Source: Alphaproteobacteria bacterium (GTDB taxonomy: Bacteria > Pseudomonadota > Alphaproteobacteria > Geminicoccales > Geminicoccaceae). Taken from it: 64,000 nucleotides of DNA. The notes under the pieces are model-generated. The model worked only from the letters and a program-made list of their open reading frames with translations, ran no database searches and was not told where the DNA came from. Positions 51,559 through 60,240 of the stretch are shown piece by piece (position 1 is the first letter of the stretch; each line of letters starts with the position of its first letter). Position numbers and translations under genes: made by a program. The stretch is taken from contig JALUAG010000107.1 in assembly GCA_027045875.1 (NCBI GenBank), positions 1 to 64,000 of the forward strand, in the 5' to 3' direction.

Positions 51559-54500
51559 TCAGCCGGCGGTCAGGGTGAGCTCGATCCGCCGGTTGAGGCG
51601 ACGGGCTTCCTCGTCGTGGCCGCGCGCCCGCGGTCGCGTGTCGGCGAAGCCCGCCACCATCAGCCGCTCGCGGGGAAAGCCCAGCGAGATCAGGTATTCG
51701 GCGACCGCCGCGGCACGCGCCGCGGACAGCTCCCAGTTGGAGCGGAACCGGCCGCCCACCACCGGCAGGCTGTCGGTGTGGCCGTCGATCCGGAGCACCC
51801 AGGGCAGGTCCCGGGGCAATGAATCGATCGCCCGCATGATCCGCAACGCCACCGCCGTGAGCTCGGCACGACTGCCCTCGCGCAGCTCGGCGCTACCCGA
51901 TTCGAAGAGCAGCGAGCTGCCGAGAACGATCTTGTTGTCGCGCAGGAAATCGACGTCCTGCGGCCCCGGCAGATAGGCACGGATGGCGCCGAGGACGCGA
52001 ACCTGCCGCTCCTCCGCCGCCGTCACCGCTTCCAGAAGCTCGGCGTCCAGCGGACGGAGGGAGACGGCGATCTGATCCCGGACCTCGTCGTCCGGCAGCG
52101 GCAGGCCGGCCTGCTCGAGCCGCGCCCGCAACGCCTCGCGCTGGCCGCGCAGCCGGGCCAGCTCCTCGCCCAGCTGCCGCAGCACCCGGCGCAGCGACTC
52201 GATCTCCTTTTCCCGTTCCTCCAGCGTGCGACGATAGGCCGCGAGCCGTGCCGCCTGGGCCTGGAGACGCCGCTCGGCACCTTCGGCACCGAGGGCCGGG
52301 GGCGGTTCCACGGGCGCGGGCTCCACCGCCTTGAGGGCCACGAGGGCCTTCGCCCGTTCGAGCTCGTCCCGGGTCGCCGCGAGCTCGCGGCGCGCGCGGT
52401 CGCGCTCCTCGGTGCGGGCTTCGAGGCTGGCTTCGAGCTCGGTGATGCGGGCATCGCGCGCCTCGAGCTCGCCGGCCAGGGCCTCGCGCAGCGCCGTCAC
52501 CCGCTCGAGCTCGGCCTCGAGACCGGCGGCGCGTTCCTCACCGGCGCGGAGCCGCGCGGCGAGATCGTCGCGGGCCGCCGTGACGCTCGCGAGTTCGGAC
52601 GCGAGATCGTCGCGGCTGCGGCGGAGCCCGGCGACGTCCGCTTCGAGGGCGACGATGCGGTTCGCGAGAGTCTCCGCCTCGCGTCTCGCCTGCGCCAGCA
52701 CCTGTTCCGCCTGGGTGCGCTTCGCACGCTCGGCCTCGAGGGCCTGTTCGAGCCCGGCGATACGGGCACTGCGGGCCTCGAGCTCGGCGGCGAGCCGGTC
52801 GCGTTCCTCGGCGGCTTTCGCGAGCCCGGCGTCGCGTTCGGCGATCCGGGCGCGCAGGCCTTCGGCCTCGGCGCGCGCCTCGGCGAGGGCCTTCTCGGTC
52901 TGTGCGAGCTTCGCCCGGTCGGCCTCGCGGGCGCGTTCGAGCTCGGCGATCCGGGCGTCGCGGACCTCGAGCTCGGCGGCGAGGCCGTCGCGCGTCCGCA
53001 CGAGATCGGCGAGCGCCCCTTCGAGTTCGGCCACGCGGGCGCGCAGGGTCGCGATCGCCGTCGCGTTCCGGGCGAGGTCTCCTTCGAGCTCGGCGATGGT
53101 CTTCCGCTCGGCCTCGAGGGCCCGTTGGAGCTCGACGATCCGGGCATCGCGGGCCGCGAGCTCGGCGGCGAGCCGGTCGCGTTCCTCGGCGGCTTTCGCG
53201 AGCCCGGCGTCGCGTTCGGCGATCCGGGCGCGCAGGGCTTCGACCTCGGCGCGCGCCTCGGCGAGGGCCCTTTCCGTCTCCGCGAGCGTCGCCCGGTCGG
53301 CTTCGCGGGCGTTCGCGAGTTCCGCGAGCTCCCCTTCCAGTCGCGTGCGCTCCCGATCGAGCCCGGCCCGCAGCCGCTCGAGCCGCTGCAACGTGCGTTC
53401 GAGCTCGGCGATCCGCATGCGCGTGGTCTCGAGCTCACCGCTCAGCCGCTCGCGCTCCCGCTCGCCGGCCGCGATCGCCTCGCGGCTTTCGGCCAGCCGC
53501 GCCGCCTGGGCCTCCAGCTCGGCGCGGGTGGCGGCGAAGCGCGCCTCGAGCTCCGCGAGCTCCCGGGCCCTGGCTTCGCGCTCGGCGACCAGTCCGGCGA
53601 TCCGCGCCTCGGCCTCGGCCAGGGCCGTGCGGGTGGCCTCGAGTTCCCGTTCCACCCCGGCGAGGCGCTCGCGCGTACGCGCCATCTCCTCCGTGAGCTC
53701 GGCCAGCCGCGCCGCCGCCGCATCCTCTCCGTCGAGGGCGGCTTCGAGGGAAGCGATGCGGCCGCGCAGCGCCTCGCGCTCGGCCTCCAGCTCCGAAAGC
53801 CGCGATTGCAGGCGCTCGGCCCGTTCGCGAGCGGCCCGTTCGGCCTCCTCGAGGGCGCCCAGCCGGTCGCGGGCCTCGGCGAGTGCCTTTTCGAGTCGGC
53901 CGCGCTCCCGCAGCGCCGCGTCCCGCTCCGCCTCCAGATCGCGGATGCGGCCGCGCAGGCGCTCGACGGTCCGTTCGGCGTCGGCCAGCCGGCGCTCGAG
54001 TTCGGTCTGCTGCCGCTGGGCCCGTTCGAGCTCGGCGAGGGTGTCCCGCTGCCGGGCCTGCAGGTCCTCGAGCCGGGCGAGGCGGGACGCCTGCTCGGCG
54101 AGCCGCGCCTCGAGCTCGGCGATCTCGGCCGCCCGCTCGCGTTCGAGGCGCCTCGCCGCCGCCACCTCCTGCTGGCTTTCCCGGAGCCGCGCCCGGGCGA
54201 CTTCGAGGGCCCGGCGGCCGCGCCGCAGATCCCGCTCGCGGGCGGCCAGTTCACCGGCCAGCCGGTCGCGCTCGCGCTCGAGATCCGCGCGCGCCCGGCG
54301 GCTGTCGGCGAGCGCCGCCTCCGTGCGCGCCAGTTTCGCCACCACCTCGGCGAGCGTCCGTTCGGCAGCCGCGAGCTTCGCCTCCGTCTCCGAGACCGTC
54401 CGCGCGAGTTCCCGCCCCTCGCGCTCGGCCGCATCGAGGGCGGTCCGGAGCGCGTCCCGTTCGGCCGTCCCCTCGGCCGTCACCCGCGCGAGCTCGGCGG

Positions 54501-55164
54501 CCCTTTCCTCGGCCGTCCGCCGGCTGCGCGCGAGTTCGGTATCGAGGGCCGCGATCCGCGCCTTGGCGGCGCCGAATTCCTCCGTGACGGCGACGAGCTC
54601 GGATTCGAGGGTCTCGATCCGCGCCTCCGCGGTGGCCAGTCTTTCCCCGGCGGCGGCCAGTTCACCGGCCAGCCGGTCGCGCTCCGCCACGAGGGCGTCA
54701 CGCTCCTCCATGAGGGCATCGCGTTCCGCTTCGAGGGCGTCGCGTTCGGCCCGCAGCGCGCCGCCCTCCCGGGTCAGCGCCGCCAGCCGCTGCCCGAGGT
54801 CCCGGCGGTTCGCCTCGAGCTCGGAGATCTCCCGCTCGAGCTCGGCCAGCCGCGCCTCGGCCGCTTCTCGCGCCGCCGTCTCGGCGGCGAGCTTCTGCGG
54901 CAGCGGGCGCAGGGTGGCGAGTTCCGACGCGGCCGCCCGTGCCTCCTCCAGCAGCCGTTCCGGATCGGCCTCCGCGGGCGCACCGCCGAGCACGGCCACC
55001 GCCTCGCCCATGGCCGCGCGCAGGGCCGCCATCCGGTCGTAGGCGTACCAGCCGCCGCCGGCCGCCACGAGGAGCAGCGCCAGGACCGCCAGCGACCGGC
55101 GCCAGCGGTGGCGGTGCTCCCATTTCCGTGCGCGTGTTTCGAGCTGCTCGAGGGGATCTTCCAT
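51559..55164 (-). CDS. Giant coiled-coil OmpA-domain envelope protein
   Basis: A 1201-residue protein. One membrane span lies at about 24-44 (SLAVLALLLVAAGGGWYAYD) after a short cytoplasmic N-terminus. About 950 residues of nearly unbroken heptad coiled coil (AELEAR, AEERDRLAAEL repeats) follow, and then a C-terminal OmpA peptidoglycan-binding domain: [29 protein letters not shown] and RLNRRIELTL. The coil contains a duplication of exactly 126 residues. It could reach from the inner membrane to the cell wall. It is last in an operon with a MotA/ExbB-like and a MotB-like gene. Function is unknown. Confidence 0.75.
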   Translation of the reverse strand: MEDPLEQLETRARKWEHRHRWRRSLAVLALLLVAAGGGWYAYDRMAALRAAMGEAVAVLGGAPAEADPERLLEEARAAASELATLRPLPQKLAAETAAREAAEARLAELEREISELEANRRDLGQRLAALTREGGALRAERDALEAERDALMEERDALVAERDRLAGELAAAGERLATAEARIETLESELVAVTEEFGAAKARIAALDTELARSRRTAEERAAELARVTAEGTAERDALRTALDAAEREGRELARTVSETEAKLAAAERTLAEVVAKLARTEAALADSRRARADLERERDRLAGELAARERDLRRGRRALEVARARLRESQQEVAAARRLERERAAEIAELEARLAEQASRLARLEDLQARQRDTLAELERAQRQQTELERRLADAERTVERLRGRIRDLEAERDAALRERGRLEKALAEARDRLGALEEAERAARERAERLQSRLSELEAEREALRGRIASLEAALDGEDAAAARLAELTEEMARTRERLAGVERELEATRTALAEAEARIAGLVAEREARARELAELEARFAATRAELEAQAARLAESREAIAAGERERERLSGELETTRMRIAELERTLQRLERLRAGLDRERTRLEGELAELANAREADRATLAETERALAEARAEVEALRARIAERDAGLAKAAEERDRLAAELAARDARIVELQRALEAERKTIAELEGDLARNATAIATLRARVAELEGALADLVRTRDGLAAELEVRDARIAELERAREADRAKLAQTEKALAEARAEAEGLRARIAERDAGLAKAAEERDRLAAELEARSARIAGLEQALEAERAKRTQAEQVLAQARREAETLANRIVALEADVAGLRRSRDDLASELASVTAARDDLAARLRAGEERAAGLEAELERVTALREALAGELEARDARITELEASLEARTEERDRARRELAATRDELERAKALVALKAVEPAPVEPPPALGAEGAERRLQAQAARLAAYRRTLEEREKEIESLRRVLRQLGEELARLRGQREALRARLEQAGLPLPDDEVRDQIAVSLRPLDAELLEAVTAAEERQVRVLGAIRAYLPGPQDVDFLRDNKIVLGSSLLFESGSAELREGSRAELTAVALRIMRAIDSLPRDLPWVLRIDGHTDSLPVVGGRFRSNWELSAARAAAVAEYLISLGFPRERLMVAGFADTRPRARGHDEEARRLNRRIELTLTAG
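52780..52858. repeat. Internal direct repeat, copy A, in the coiled-coil gene
   Basis: A 79-bp stretch identical to 53158-53236. The offset is 378 bp, or 126 residues, which is exactly 18 heptads, so the coiled-coil register is kept across the duplication. Similarity continues at lower identity on both sides. Confidence 0.9.
53158..53236. repeat. Internal direct repeat, copy B, in the coiled-coil gene
   Basis: Second copy of the 79-bp perfect repeat at 52780-52858. Both encode the stretch that reads RIAERDAGLAKAAEERDR and the AAEL that follows. Confidence 0.9.
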
Positions 55165-55175
55165 GACCGTGCCGC

Positions 55176-55559
55176 CTATGCCGTGATCCGGGGATCGTAG
55201 AGACGCTCGAGGAGACGTGCCGCGCGCGACGGGCCTTGCGGGCCGGTGCCGGAGGCGTTCCGCACCCGTTCCCAGTCCCCCGCCAGCGCTTCGAGGCCGC
55301 GCGCGCGTTCGCCCTGTTCGGCGGCCTCCACGAAGGGCAGGAGGGAGAGCACGAGGGTGAAGGCGCCCGCCGGCAGCAGGGAGGTCCGAACCGGCGCGTC
55401 GCCGAGATAGCCGAGCACCAGCAATGCCGTCCCCGCCGCCGCCAGCAGCAGGCCGAAAAGCAGGTAGAAACGGCGCGCCCGGGCATGGATCCTGATCACC
55501 GGCAGGAAACCGTACAAGTCGCGCCCGCTTCTCGTCCCGTTCCGCCGCTCGGATGTCAC
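55176..55559 (-). CDS. Small membrane protein, unknown function
   Basis: A 127-residue protein I do not recognise. It has a basic N-terminus (HARARRFYL), two adjacent membrane spans (FGLLLAAAGTALLVLGYL and SLLPAGAFTLVLSLLPFV), and a soluble C-terminal tail. It sits between the MotB-like gene (95 bp upstream) and the giant coiled-coil gene (11 bp downstream), all on one strand, so it is likely part of the same envelope complex. Confidence 0.6.
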   Translation of the reverse strand: MTSERRNGTRSGRDLYGFLPVIRIHARARRFYLLFGLLLAAAGTALLVLGYLGDAPVRTSLLPAGAFTLVLSLLPFVEAAEQGERARGLEALAGDWERVRNASGTGPQGPSRAARLLERLYDPRITA

Positions 55560-55654
55560 GCCCGTATCGCTCCCTTCGCTTGTCCGATCACCACGATGTT
55601 CGACGGGACTGTGGCGGCTTATCGGCGGGAAGGCAATCGTCGCGTCACCGTTAT

Positions 55655-56809
55655 TCAGCGGGTGGTGAGCTTGATTTCGATGCGGCGGTTGCGTCGGTAG
55701 GCCTCTTCACTGTCGCCGGGGTCGAGCGGCTGGAATTCGGCGAACCCGCGGGCGGCCACCCGCTCGGGCGGGATGCCGCGCGAGATGAGGAAATTGGCGA
55801 CGGCGATGGCGCGCGCCGCGGAAAGCTCCCAGTTCGAGGGAAAGCGCGGGGTGTGGATGGGCCGCTTGTCGGTATGGCCGTCGATCTGCAGCACCCAAGG
55901 CAGATCGTCCGGGATCTCGGCCATGATCTCCTTGAAGGCGTCGGCGAACTTGGCGAGTTCCCGCTTGCCGCTCTCGCCGATCTCGGCCTCGCCGGTGGCG
56001 AACAGCACCTCCGACTGGAAGACGAAGCGGTCGCCGACGATGCGGATGTCCGGACGGTCGCCCAGCACCTGCCGCAGCCGGCCGAAGAAGTCCGAGCGGT
56101 AGCGCGACAGCTCCTCCACCTTGCTCGCCAGCGCGAGATTGAGGCGGGTGCCGAGTTCGGCGATGCGCGCGCTCTGCCGCTCGATCTCCGCCTGCCTCGC
56201 GTCCAGCAGGCCGCTGAGGCCGACGAGCTGCTCCGAAAGCGCCGCGATCTGCTCGCGCAGGCTGCGCACCCGGGCCTGCGCCTCTTGGGCGGTCAGCGTC
56301 GCCCGTTCCCGCTCCCCGCGGAGCTGTTCCAGCATGCCGTTCAGCCGGGCGATCTCCTCCTCGCGCACTTCGAGCCGTTCGGCGAGCCGGCTCCTCTCGG
56401 CGGTGACGTCGCGCAGGCTCTGTTCCAGCACCTGCTGTTCGCCGCGCAGCCGCACCAGCTGACGGTCGAGCACGTCGCGGTCTGCCTCGCTTTCCGAGAG
56501 GCGCGCTTCGACATCCTCCTTCTCCGCCCGCAGGGCCTGGAGTTCGGCCGTCACCCGGGCGAGATCGCCGCGCAGTTCGCTCGCCGTCTCCCGTTCGAGA
56601 TCGAGCTGCTGCTGGAGATCGGCGATGCGGCTCTCGAGACGTTCCAGGGTGACGTCGCGGCCCTGCAGGATCTGGCCCAGGAAGAACTGGGCCAGCACGA
56701 ACACCACCAGCAGGAACATGATGACCAGCAGGAGGGTGGACAGGGCATCGACGAAGCCCGGCCAGATGTCCACCCGGTCGCGATGTCCGCGGGTGCGGCC
56801 GACGGCCAT
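55655..56809 (-). CDS. MotB-like OmpA-domain protein
   Basis: A 384-residue inner-membrane-anchored protein. A short N-terminus runs into the membrane helix VDALSTLLLVIMFLLVVFVLAQ, then about 180 residues of coiled coil (RIADLQQQLDLERE onward), then an OmpA domain with QIDGHTDKRPIHTPRFPSNWELSAAR context and YRRNRRIEIKLTT. The MotB-type proton-carrying aspartate may be the one in GFVDALST, just before the helix. It starts one base after the channel-like gene ends. Likely paired with it as a proton-driven unit; non-flagellar from context. Confidence 0.8.
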   Translation of the reverse strand: MAVGRTRGHRDRVDIWPGFVDALSTLLLVIMFLLVVFVLAQFFLGQILQGRDVTLERLESRIADLQQQLDLERETASELRGDLARVTAELQALRAEKEDVEARLSESEADRDVLDRQLVRLRGEQQVLEQSLRDVTAERSRLAERLEVREEEIARLNGMLEQLRGERERATLTAQEAQARVRSLREQIAALSEQLVGLSGLLDARQAEIERQSARIAELGTRLNLALASKVEELSRYRSDFFGRLRQVLGDRPDIRIVGDRFVFQSEVLFATGEAEIGESGKRELAKFADAFKEIMAEIPDDLPWVLQIDGHTDKRPIHTPRFPSNWELSAARAIAVANFLISRGIPPERVAARGFAEFQPLDPGDSEEAYRRNRRIEIKLTTR

Positions 56810-56810
56810 G

Positions 56811-57971
56811 CTATTCGCCCGCCACCTGCGGCTCGCCGGCGGCGATGGCGATGGTCCGCGCCACCACCCGGATCTCGTTGGCGAGCTCCCGGGTCACCTC
56901 GTCGCGGCTGCGCGCCACCTCCTCGAGCAGGCGGGCGAGCTGCCGGTCGATGCTGCGCAGGTGATCGAGGGTGGCGGCGTCCAGCGGCGACTGCCGCTCG
57001 CCCAGCTTCTGGACGGTGGCCCGCTGCGCCTCGGCGAGACGCGCCAGAACCTCCTGGTCGCGCTGCAGCCGCTCGTTGAGGGCGCCGATGGCGTGGTTCA
57101 GGGCCGCCACCTGCTGGTGGAAGACGTTGCGGGCGCGCTCGCCCTCCTGCAGCACCCGCTCGATGCGCGACAGCCCCTCGGCGGTCTGCTGGAGAAGGGC
57201 CTGGACATAGGCCGGCATGGGCCGGCCGGGCACCGCCATCGCCACCGGCCCGGGACCCGTCGCCGGCGCTTCCTGGGCACTGTGGCGGGCGAGGCCGGAC
57301 AGCCATTCCTCGACGTCGTTGTAGAAGGAGTTCTGGGCCTGGGTCGCCTGCAGATCGATGAACCCCAGCACGAGCGAACCGGCGAGACCGAACAGCGAGG
57401 AGCTGAAGGCGGTGCCCATGCCGGAGAGCGGCGCCGAGAGACCGGCCTTGAGATCGTCGAACACGCTCACGAGGTCGCCGGTGCCGAGCTGCAGTTCGCC
57501 GATCACCAGCGCCACCGCGTTGATGGTCTCGAGCAGCCCCCAGAAGGTCCCGAGCAGGCCGAGGAAGATGAGGAGGCCGGTCTGGTAGCGGCTGATGTCG
57601 CGGCTCTCGTCGAGACGGGCGCTGATGCTGTCGAGGAGATAGCGCATCGACAGGGTGGAGAGCACCTCGCCGCTGCGTTCGCGATCGCCCAGCACGGTGG
57701 CCACCGGCGCCAGCAGCCGGGGCGGCTCCTGCAGCGAGAAACCGGGGGCGGCGGAGCGGAAGGCCTCGATCCAGCGCACCTCCGGCCGCAGCATGATGAT
57801 GCGGCGCACCGCATAGGCGATGCCCAGCGCCAGCACGCCCAGGATGAGCCCGTTGAGGGCCGGGTTGTGCATGAAGGCGCGCCACAGGATGTCGTAGACC
57901 GCACCGATGACGACGAGCGTCGCCAGCAGGAACAGGGCCACGCGATTGAGGAAACGCTGGGGATTGGTCAT
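56811..57971 (-). CDS. MotA/TolQ/ExbB-like proton-channel protein
   Basis: A 386-residue membrane protein. Two spans near the N-terminus (NRVALFLLATLVVIGAVYDI; LNGLILGVLALGIAYAV) are followed by two more (IFLGLLGTFWGLLETINAVALVI; GTAFSSSLFGLAGSLVLGFID). The last pair carries the MotA/ExbB signature. The C-terminal 180 residues form a predicted helical or coiled cytoplasmic tail (RIERVLQEGERARNVF onward), much longer than in ExbB or TolQ. No other flagellar or Tol gene is near. First gene of the envelope operon. Confidence 0.8.
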   Translation of the reverse strand: MTNPQRFLNRVALFLLATLVVIGAVYDILWRAFMHNPALNGLILGVLALGIAYAVRRIIMLRPEVRWIEAFRSAAPGFSLQEPPRLLAPVATVLGDRERSGEVLSTLSMRYLLDSISARLDESRDISRYQTGLLIFLGLLGTFWGLLETINAVALVIGELQLGTGDLVSVFDDLKAGLSAPLSGMGTAFSSSLFGLAGSLVLGFIDLQATQAQNSFYNDVEEWLSGLARHSAQEAPATGPGPVAMAVPGRPMPAYVQALLQQTAEGLSRIERVLQEGERARNVFHQQVAALNHAIGALNERLQRDQEVLARLAEAQRATVQKLGERQSPLDAATLDHLRSIDRQLARLLEEVARSRDEVTRELANEIRVVARTIAIAAGEPQVAGE

Positions 57972-58166
57972 ACGCCTGTATTGTCCGAAGCCTGCGAAGT
58001 CGCGGCGACTTTAACGCAGCACGTGCATCGTCGCATCGCAAAAAAACCATGCCGCGTCGTGCGGTCGCCGATGTCGCGGCGCCCGCGTCTCCTCTTGCCT
58101 CGCCGCCCCGATCATCGCAATAAGCTCGAGGCGGGGGGCCGCGAGAAAGGCGAGGGAGTGGGCGTC

Positions 58167-58553
58167 ATGATCACCATCGATCCCGACAAGGTATGCCACA
58201 TCATCGTCAAGGCCAGGGCCTTCGACGCCAAGGAAGAGGTGGTCGAAGAGGATTACGCCTCCAATCCCGCCGACGAGGACATGCGGGAGGTGCTGCAGGA
58301 CTATCCCGACGATCCCACCTACGACGAACTGCGGGAGTTCATCAACGGCCTCAACGAGGACGAGCAGATCGAGCTCGTGGCCCTCTCCTGGCTCGGTCGC
58401 GGCAGCTTCACCGCCGACGAGTGGGAGGAGGCCAAGGCGGAGGCCAGCCGCGCCCACAACGAACGGACCGCCGAATATCTGCTCGGGATGCCGCTCCTGG
58501 CCGACTATCTGGCCGAGGGGCTCGCCGCCTTCGGGGTGAGCTGCGAAGAGTAG
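58167..58553 (+). CDS. DUF3775 family protein
   Basis: A 128-residue acidic cytoplasmic protein with ITIDPDKVCHIIVKARAFDAKEE, LREFINGLNEDEQIELVALSWLGRG and YLLGMPLLADYLAEGL, the DUF3775 pattern found across alphaproteobacteria. Function is unknown. ATG 58167 has GGGAG eight bases upstream. It is divergent from the MotA-like gene with 195 bp between the starts. Confidence 0.85.
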   Translation: MITIDPDKVCHIIVKARAFDAKEEVVEEDYASNPADEDMREVLQDYPDDPTYDELREFINGLNEDEQIELVALSWLGRGSFTADEWEEAKAEASRAHNERTAEYLLGMPLLADYLAEGLAAFGVSCEE

Positions 58554-58635
58554 AGGGCCGCGGCCACGGGCTTGACCGACGTTCGCCCCGGTTCGAGACT
58601 GCCGTCGGACCACGACCCTGAACGGGAGGCGAACC

Positions 58636-59676
58636 ATGATCACGAGGCGGCGGGCCTTGAAGAGCACGGCGGCGGTCGCGTTCGCGCTGGGGTTCCCCCG
58701 TGTGCTGCGCGCCAGGCCGGTCATCGAGCTCAAGCTCAGCCATTTCCTGCCCACCGGCAACGGCATGCACTACGATTTCATGGAGCCCTGGGCGCGGGAG
58801 CTCGAAGCCCGCACCGACGGGCGGGTGAAGGTCACCATCTTCCCGGGCGGCACCCCCCTCGGCAATGTCGCCAAGCAGTACGACCAGGTGCGCGCGGGGG
58901 TGGTGGACATCGCCCACGGGCTCCACGGCATCCCCTCCGGCCGCTTTCCGCGCACCTCGGTGATCGACCTGCCCTTCATGACCGAGAGCGCGGATGCCGC
59001 CACGCGTGCCCTGTGGACGTTGCACGATCGCTACTTCGCCGTCGAGTATCCGGGCGTGAAGGTGCTCGCCGTGCACGCCCACAACGGCGGGCTGATCCAC
59101 ACCCGCGACAGGCAGGTGGTGGCGATGGAGGATCTCAGGGGGCTGCGGATCCGCTTTCCCAGCGCCGCCACCAAGATGATGCTCGAGTATCTGGGGGCGG
59201 TGCCCGTCGGGCTGCCGCCGTCGCAGATCTACGAGAGCCTGCAGAAGGGGGTGATCGACGGGCTCGTCATGCCCTGGGATCCCATGTACAGCTTCAAGCT
59301 CGCCGAGCTCATCGACTATCATCTGGACGCCCGGGCCTACACCGTCTCCTTCTACTTCGTGATGAACCGGCGGCGCTACGAGGGCCTGCCCGAGGAGGTG
59401 CGAGCGGCGATCGATTCCATCTCGGGCGACAATCTGATCCCGAAGTTCGGCCCCTGGTGGAACGCCTGGGACGATCTCGGCAAGAAGGCGGCGCTGGCCG
59501 ACGGCGGGGTGGTGACGCGTCTCACCGCCGAGGAGCGCGACCGCTGGCGCGAGACCCTGGGGCCGATGATCGACGCCTATCTCGCGGGCCTCGCCGAGCA
59601 GGGCGTCGAGAATCCGCGGGAGATCTACGAGGCGCTGCGCGCCGAGATCGACGCCATAGAGAAGGCCAAGGGCTGA
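58636..59676 (+). CDS. TRAP transporter solute-binding protein (DctP family)
   Basis: Periplasmic binding subunit of a TRAP transporter, 346 residues. The N-terminal TRRRALKSTAAVAFALG suggests a twin-arginine signal. The DctP fold shows LSHFLPTGNGMHYDFMEPWAREL, GVVDIAHGLHG, and the RxRFPS substrate segment (LRIRFPSAATKMML). TRAP ligands are usually carboxylates bound by that arginine; the exact ligand is unknown. GGGAGG lies six bases before the ATG. Followed by the small and large permease genes. Confidence 0.92.
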   Translation: MITRRRALKSTAAVAFALGFPRVLRARPVIELKLSHFLPTGNGMHYDFMEPWARELEARTDGRVKVTIFPGGTPLGNVAKQYDQVRAGVVDIAHGLHGIPSGRFPRTSVIDLPFMTESADAATRALWTLHDRYFAVEYPGVKVLAVHAHNGGLIHTRDRQVVAMEDLRGLRIRFPSAATKMMLEYLGAVPVGLPPSQIYESLQKGVIDGLVMPWDPMYSFKLAELIDYHLDARAYTVSFYFVMNRRRYEGLPEEVRAAIDSISGDNLIPKFGPWWNAWDDLGKKAALADGGVVTRLTAEERDRWRETLGPMIDAYLAGLAEQGVENPREIYEALRAEIDAIEKAKG

Positions 59677-59710
59677 GCGGCCCCTCCCCCTCCGTCCGGG
59701 AGACGCGTCG

Positions 59711-60232
59711 GTGATGGCCGAGCGGCTGAACCGCTGGGCGCGCGCCCTCGCCTGGCTCGCCCTCCTCTGCCTCGCGGGGGCGACCCTCGTCACCCTCGCC
59801 GACATCGGCCTGCGGGCGCTGTCGCGGGCGCTCGGGCTCGTCACCGGCACACCACCGGGCCTCGCCCTCGTGGGCATCGTCGATCTCATGCAGCTGGCGG
59901 TGATGGCGGCCGCCTATCTCGCCATCCCCTTCACCTTCGCCGGCGAGGGCCATGTCACCGTGGACATGCTCTATCTGCGCCTGCCGTACCGTCTGCAGAC
60001 CCTGCTGCGGGCGCTGGCGGCGCTCCTCTCCTGCCTGTTCATGGCCATGATCCTGCGCTACGGCATCGAACAGGCGCTTCTCGTGGCCTCCTACGGCGAC
60101 CGCTCGGCCACCCTCGGCATCCCCCTCGTCTGGTACTGGGCACCGCTGCTGCTGGGCGCGGCGCTATCGGTGGCGATCACCGGCCTGCAGGGCGCGAGCC
60201 TCCTCCTCCGCGCCTTCGCGCCGCTTCGCTGA
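59711..60232 (+). CDS. TRAP transporter small permease (DctQ family)
   Basis: A 173-residue inner-membrane protein with four predicted spans (ALAWLALLCLAGATLVTLADI; DLMQLAVMAAAYLAIPF; LLRALAALLSCLFMAMIL; WAPLLLGAALSVAITGL), the DctQ layout. GTG 59711 has GGGAG eight bases upstream; the next codon is an ATG. Located between dctP-like and dctM-like genes, with the large permease nine bases downstream. Confidence 0.88.
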   Translation: MMAERLNRWARALAWLALLCLAGATLVTLADIGLRALSRALGLVTGTPPGLALVGIVDLMQLAVMAAAYLAIPFTFAGEGHVTVDMLYLRLPYRLQTLLRALAALLSCLFMAMILRYGIEQALLVASYGDRSATLGIPLVWYWAPLLLGAALSVAITGLQGASLLLRAFAPLR

Positions 60233-60240
60233 GGTCGCCC

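Noticed and set aside
52780-53236. CRISPR or satellite repeat
   Set aside because: The repeat is within a coding coiled coil, in frame, with only two copies and no spacer structure.
52331-55042. A 903-residue Ser/Arg-rich open frame opposite the coiled-coil gene
   Set aside because: The repetitive serine pattern comes from reading the Glu/Leu/Arg heptad codons on the other strand.
51559-57971. Zorya anti-phage system
   Set aside because: The channel and OmpA proteins resemble ZorA and ZorB in layout, but no ZorC, ZorD or ZorE gene is present and the flanks are not defence genes.
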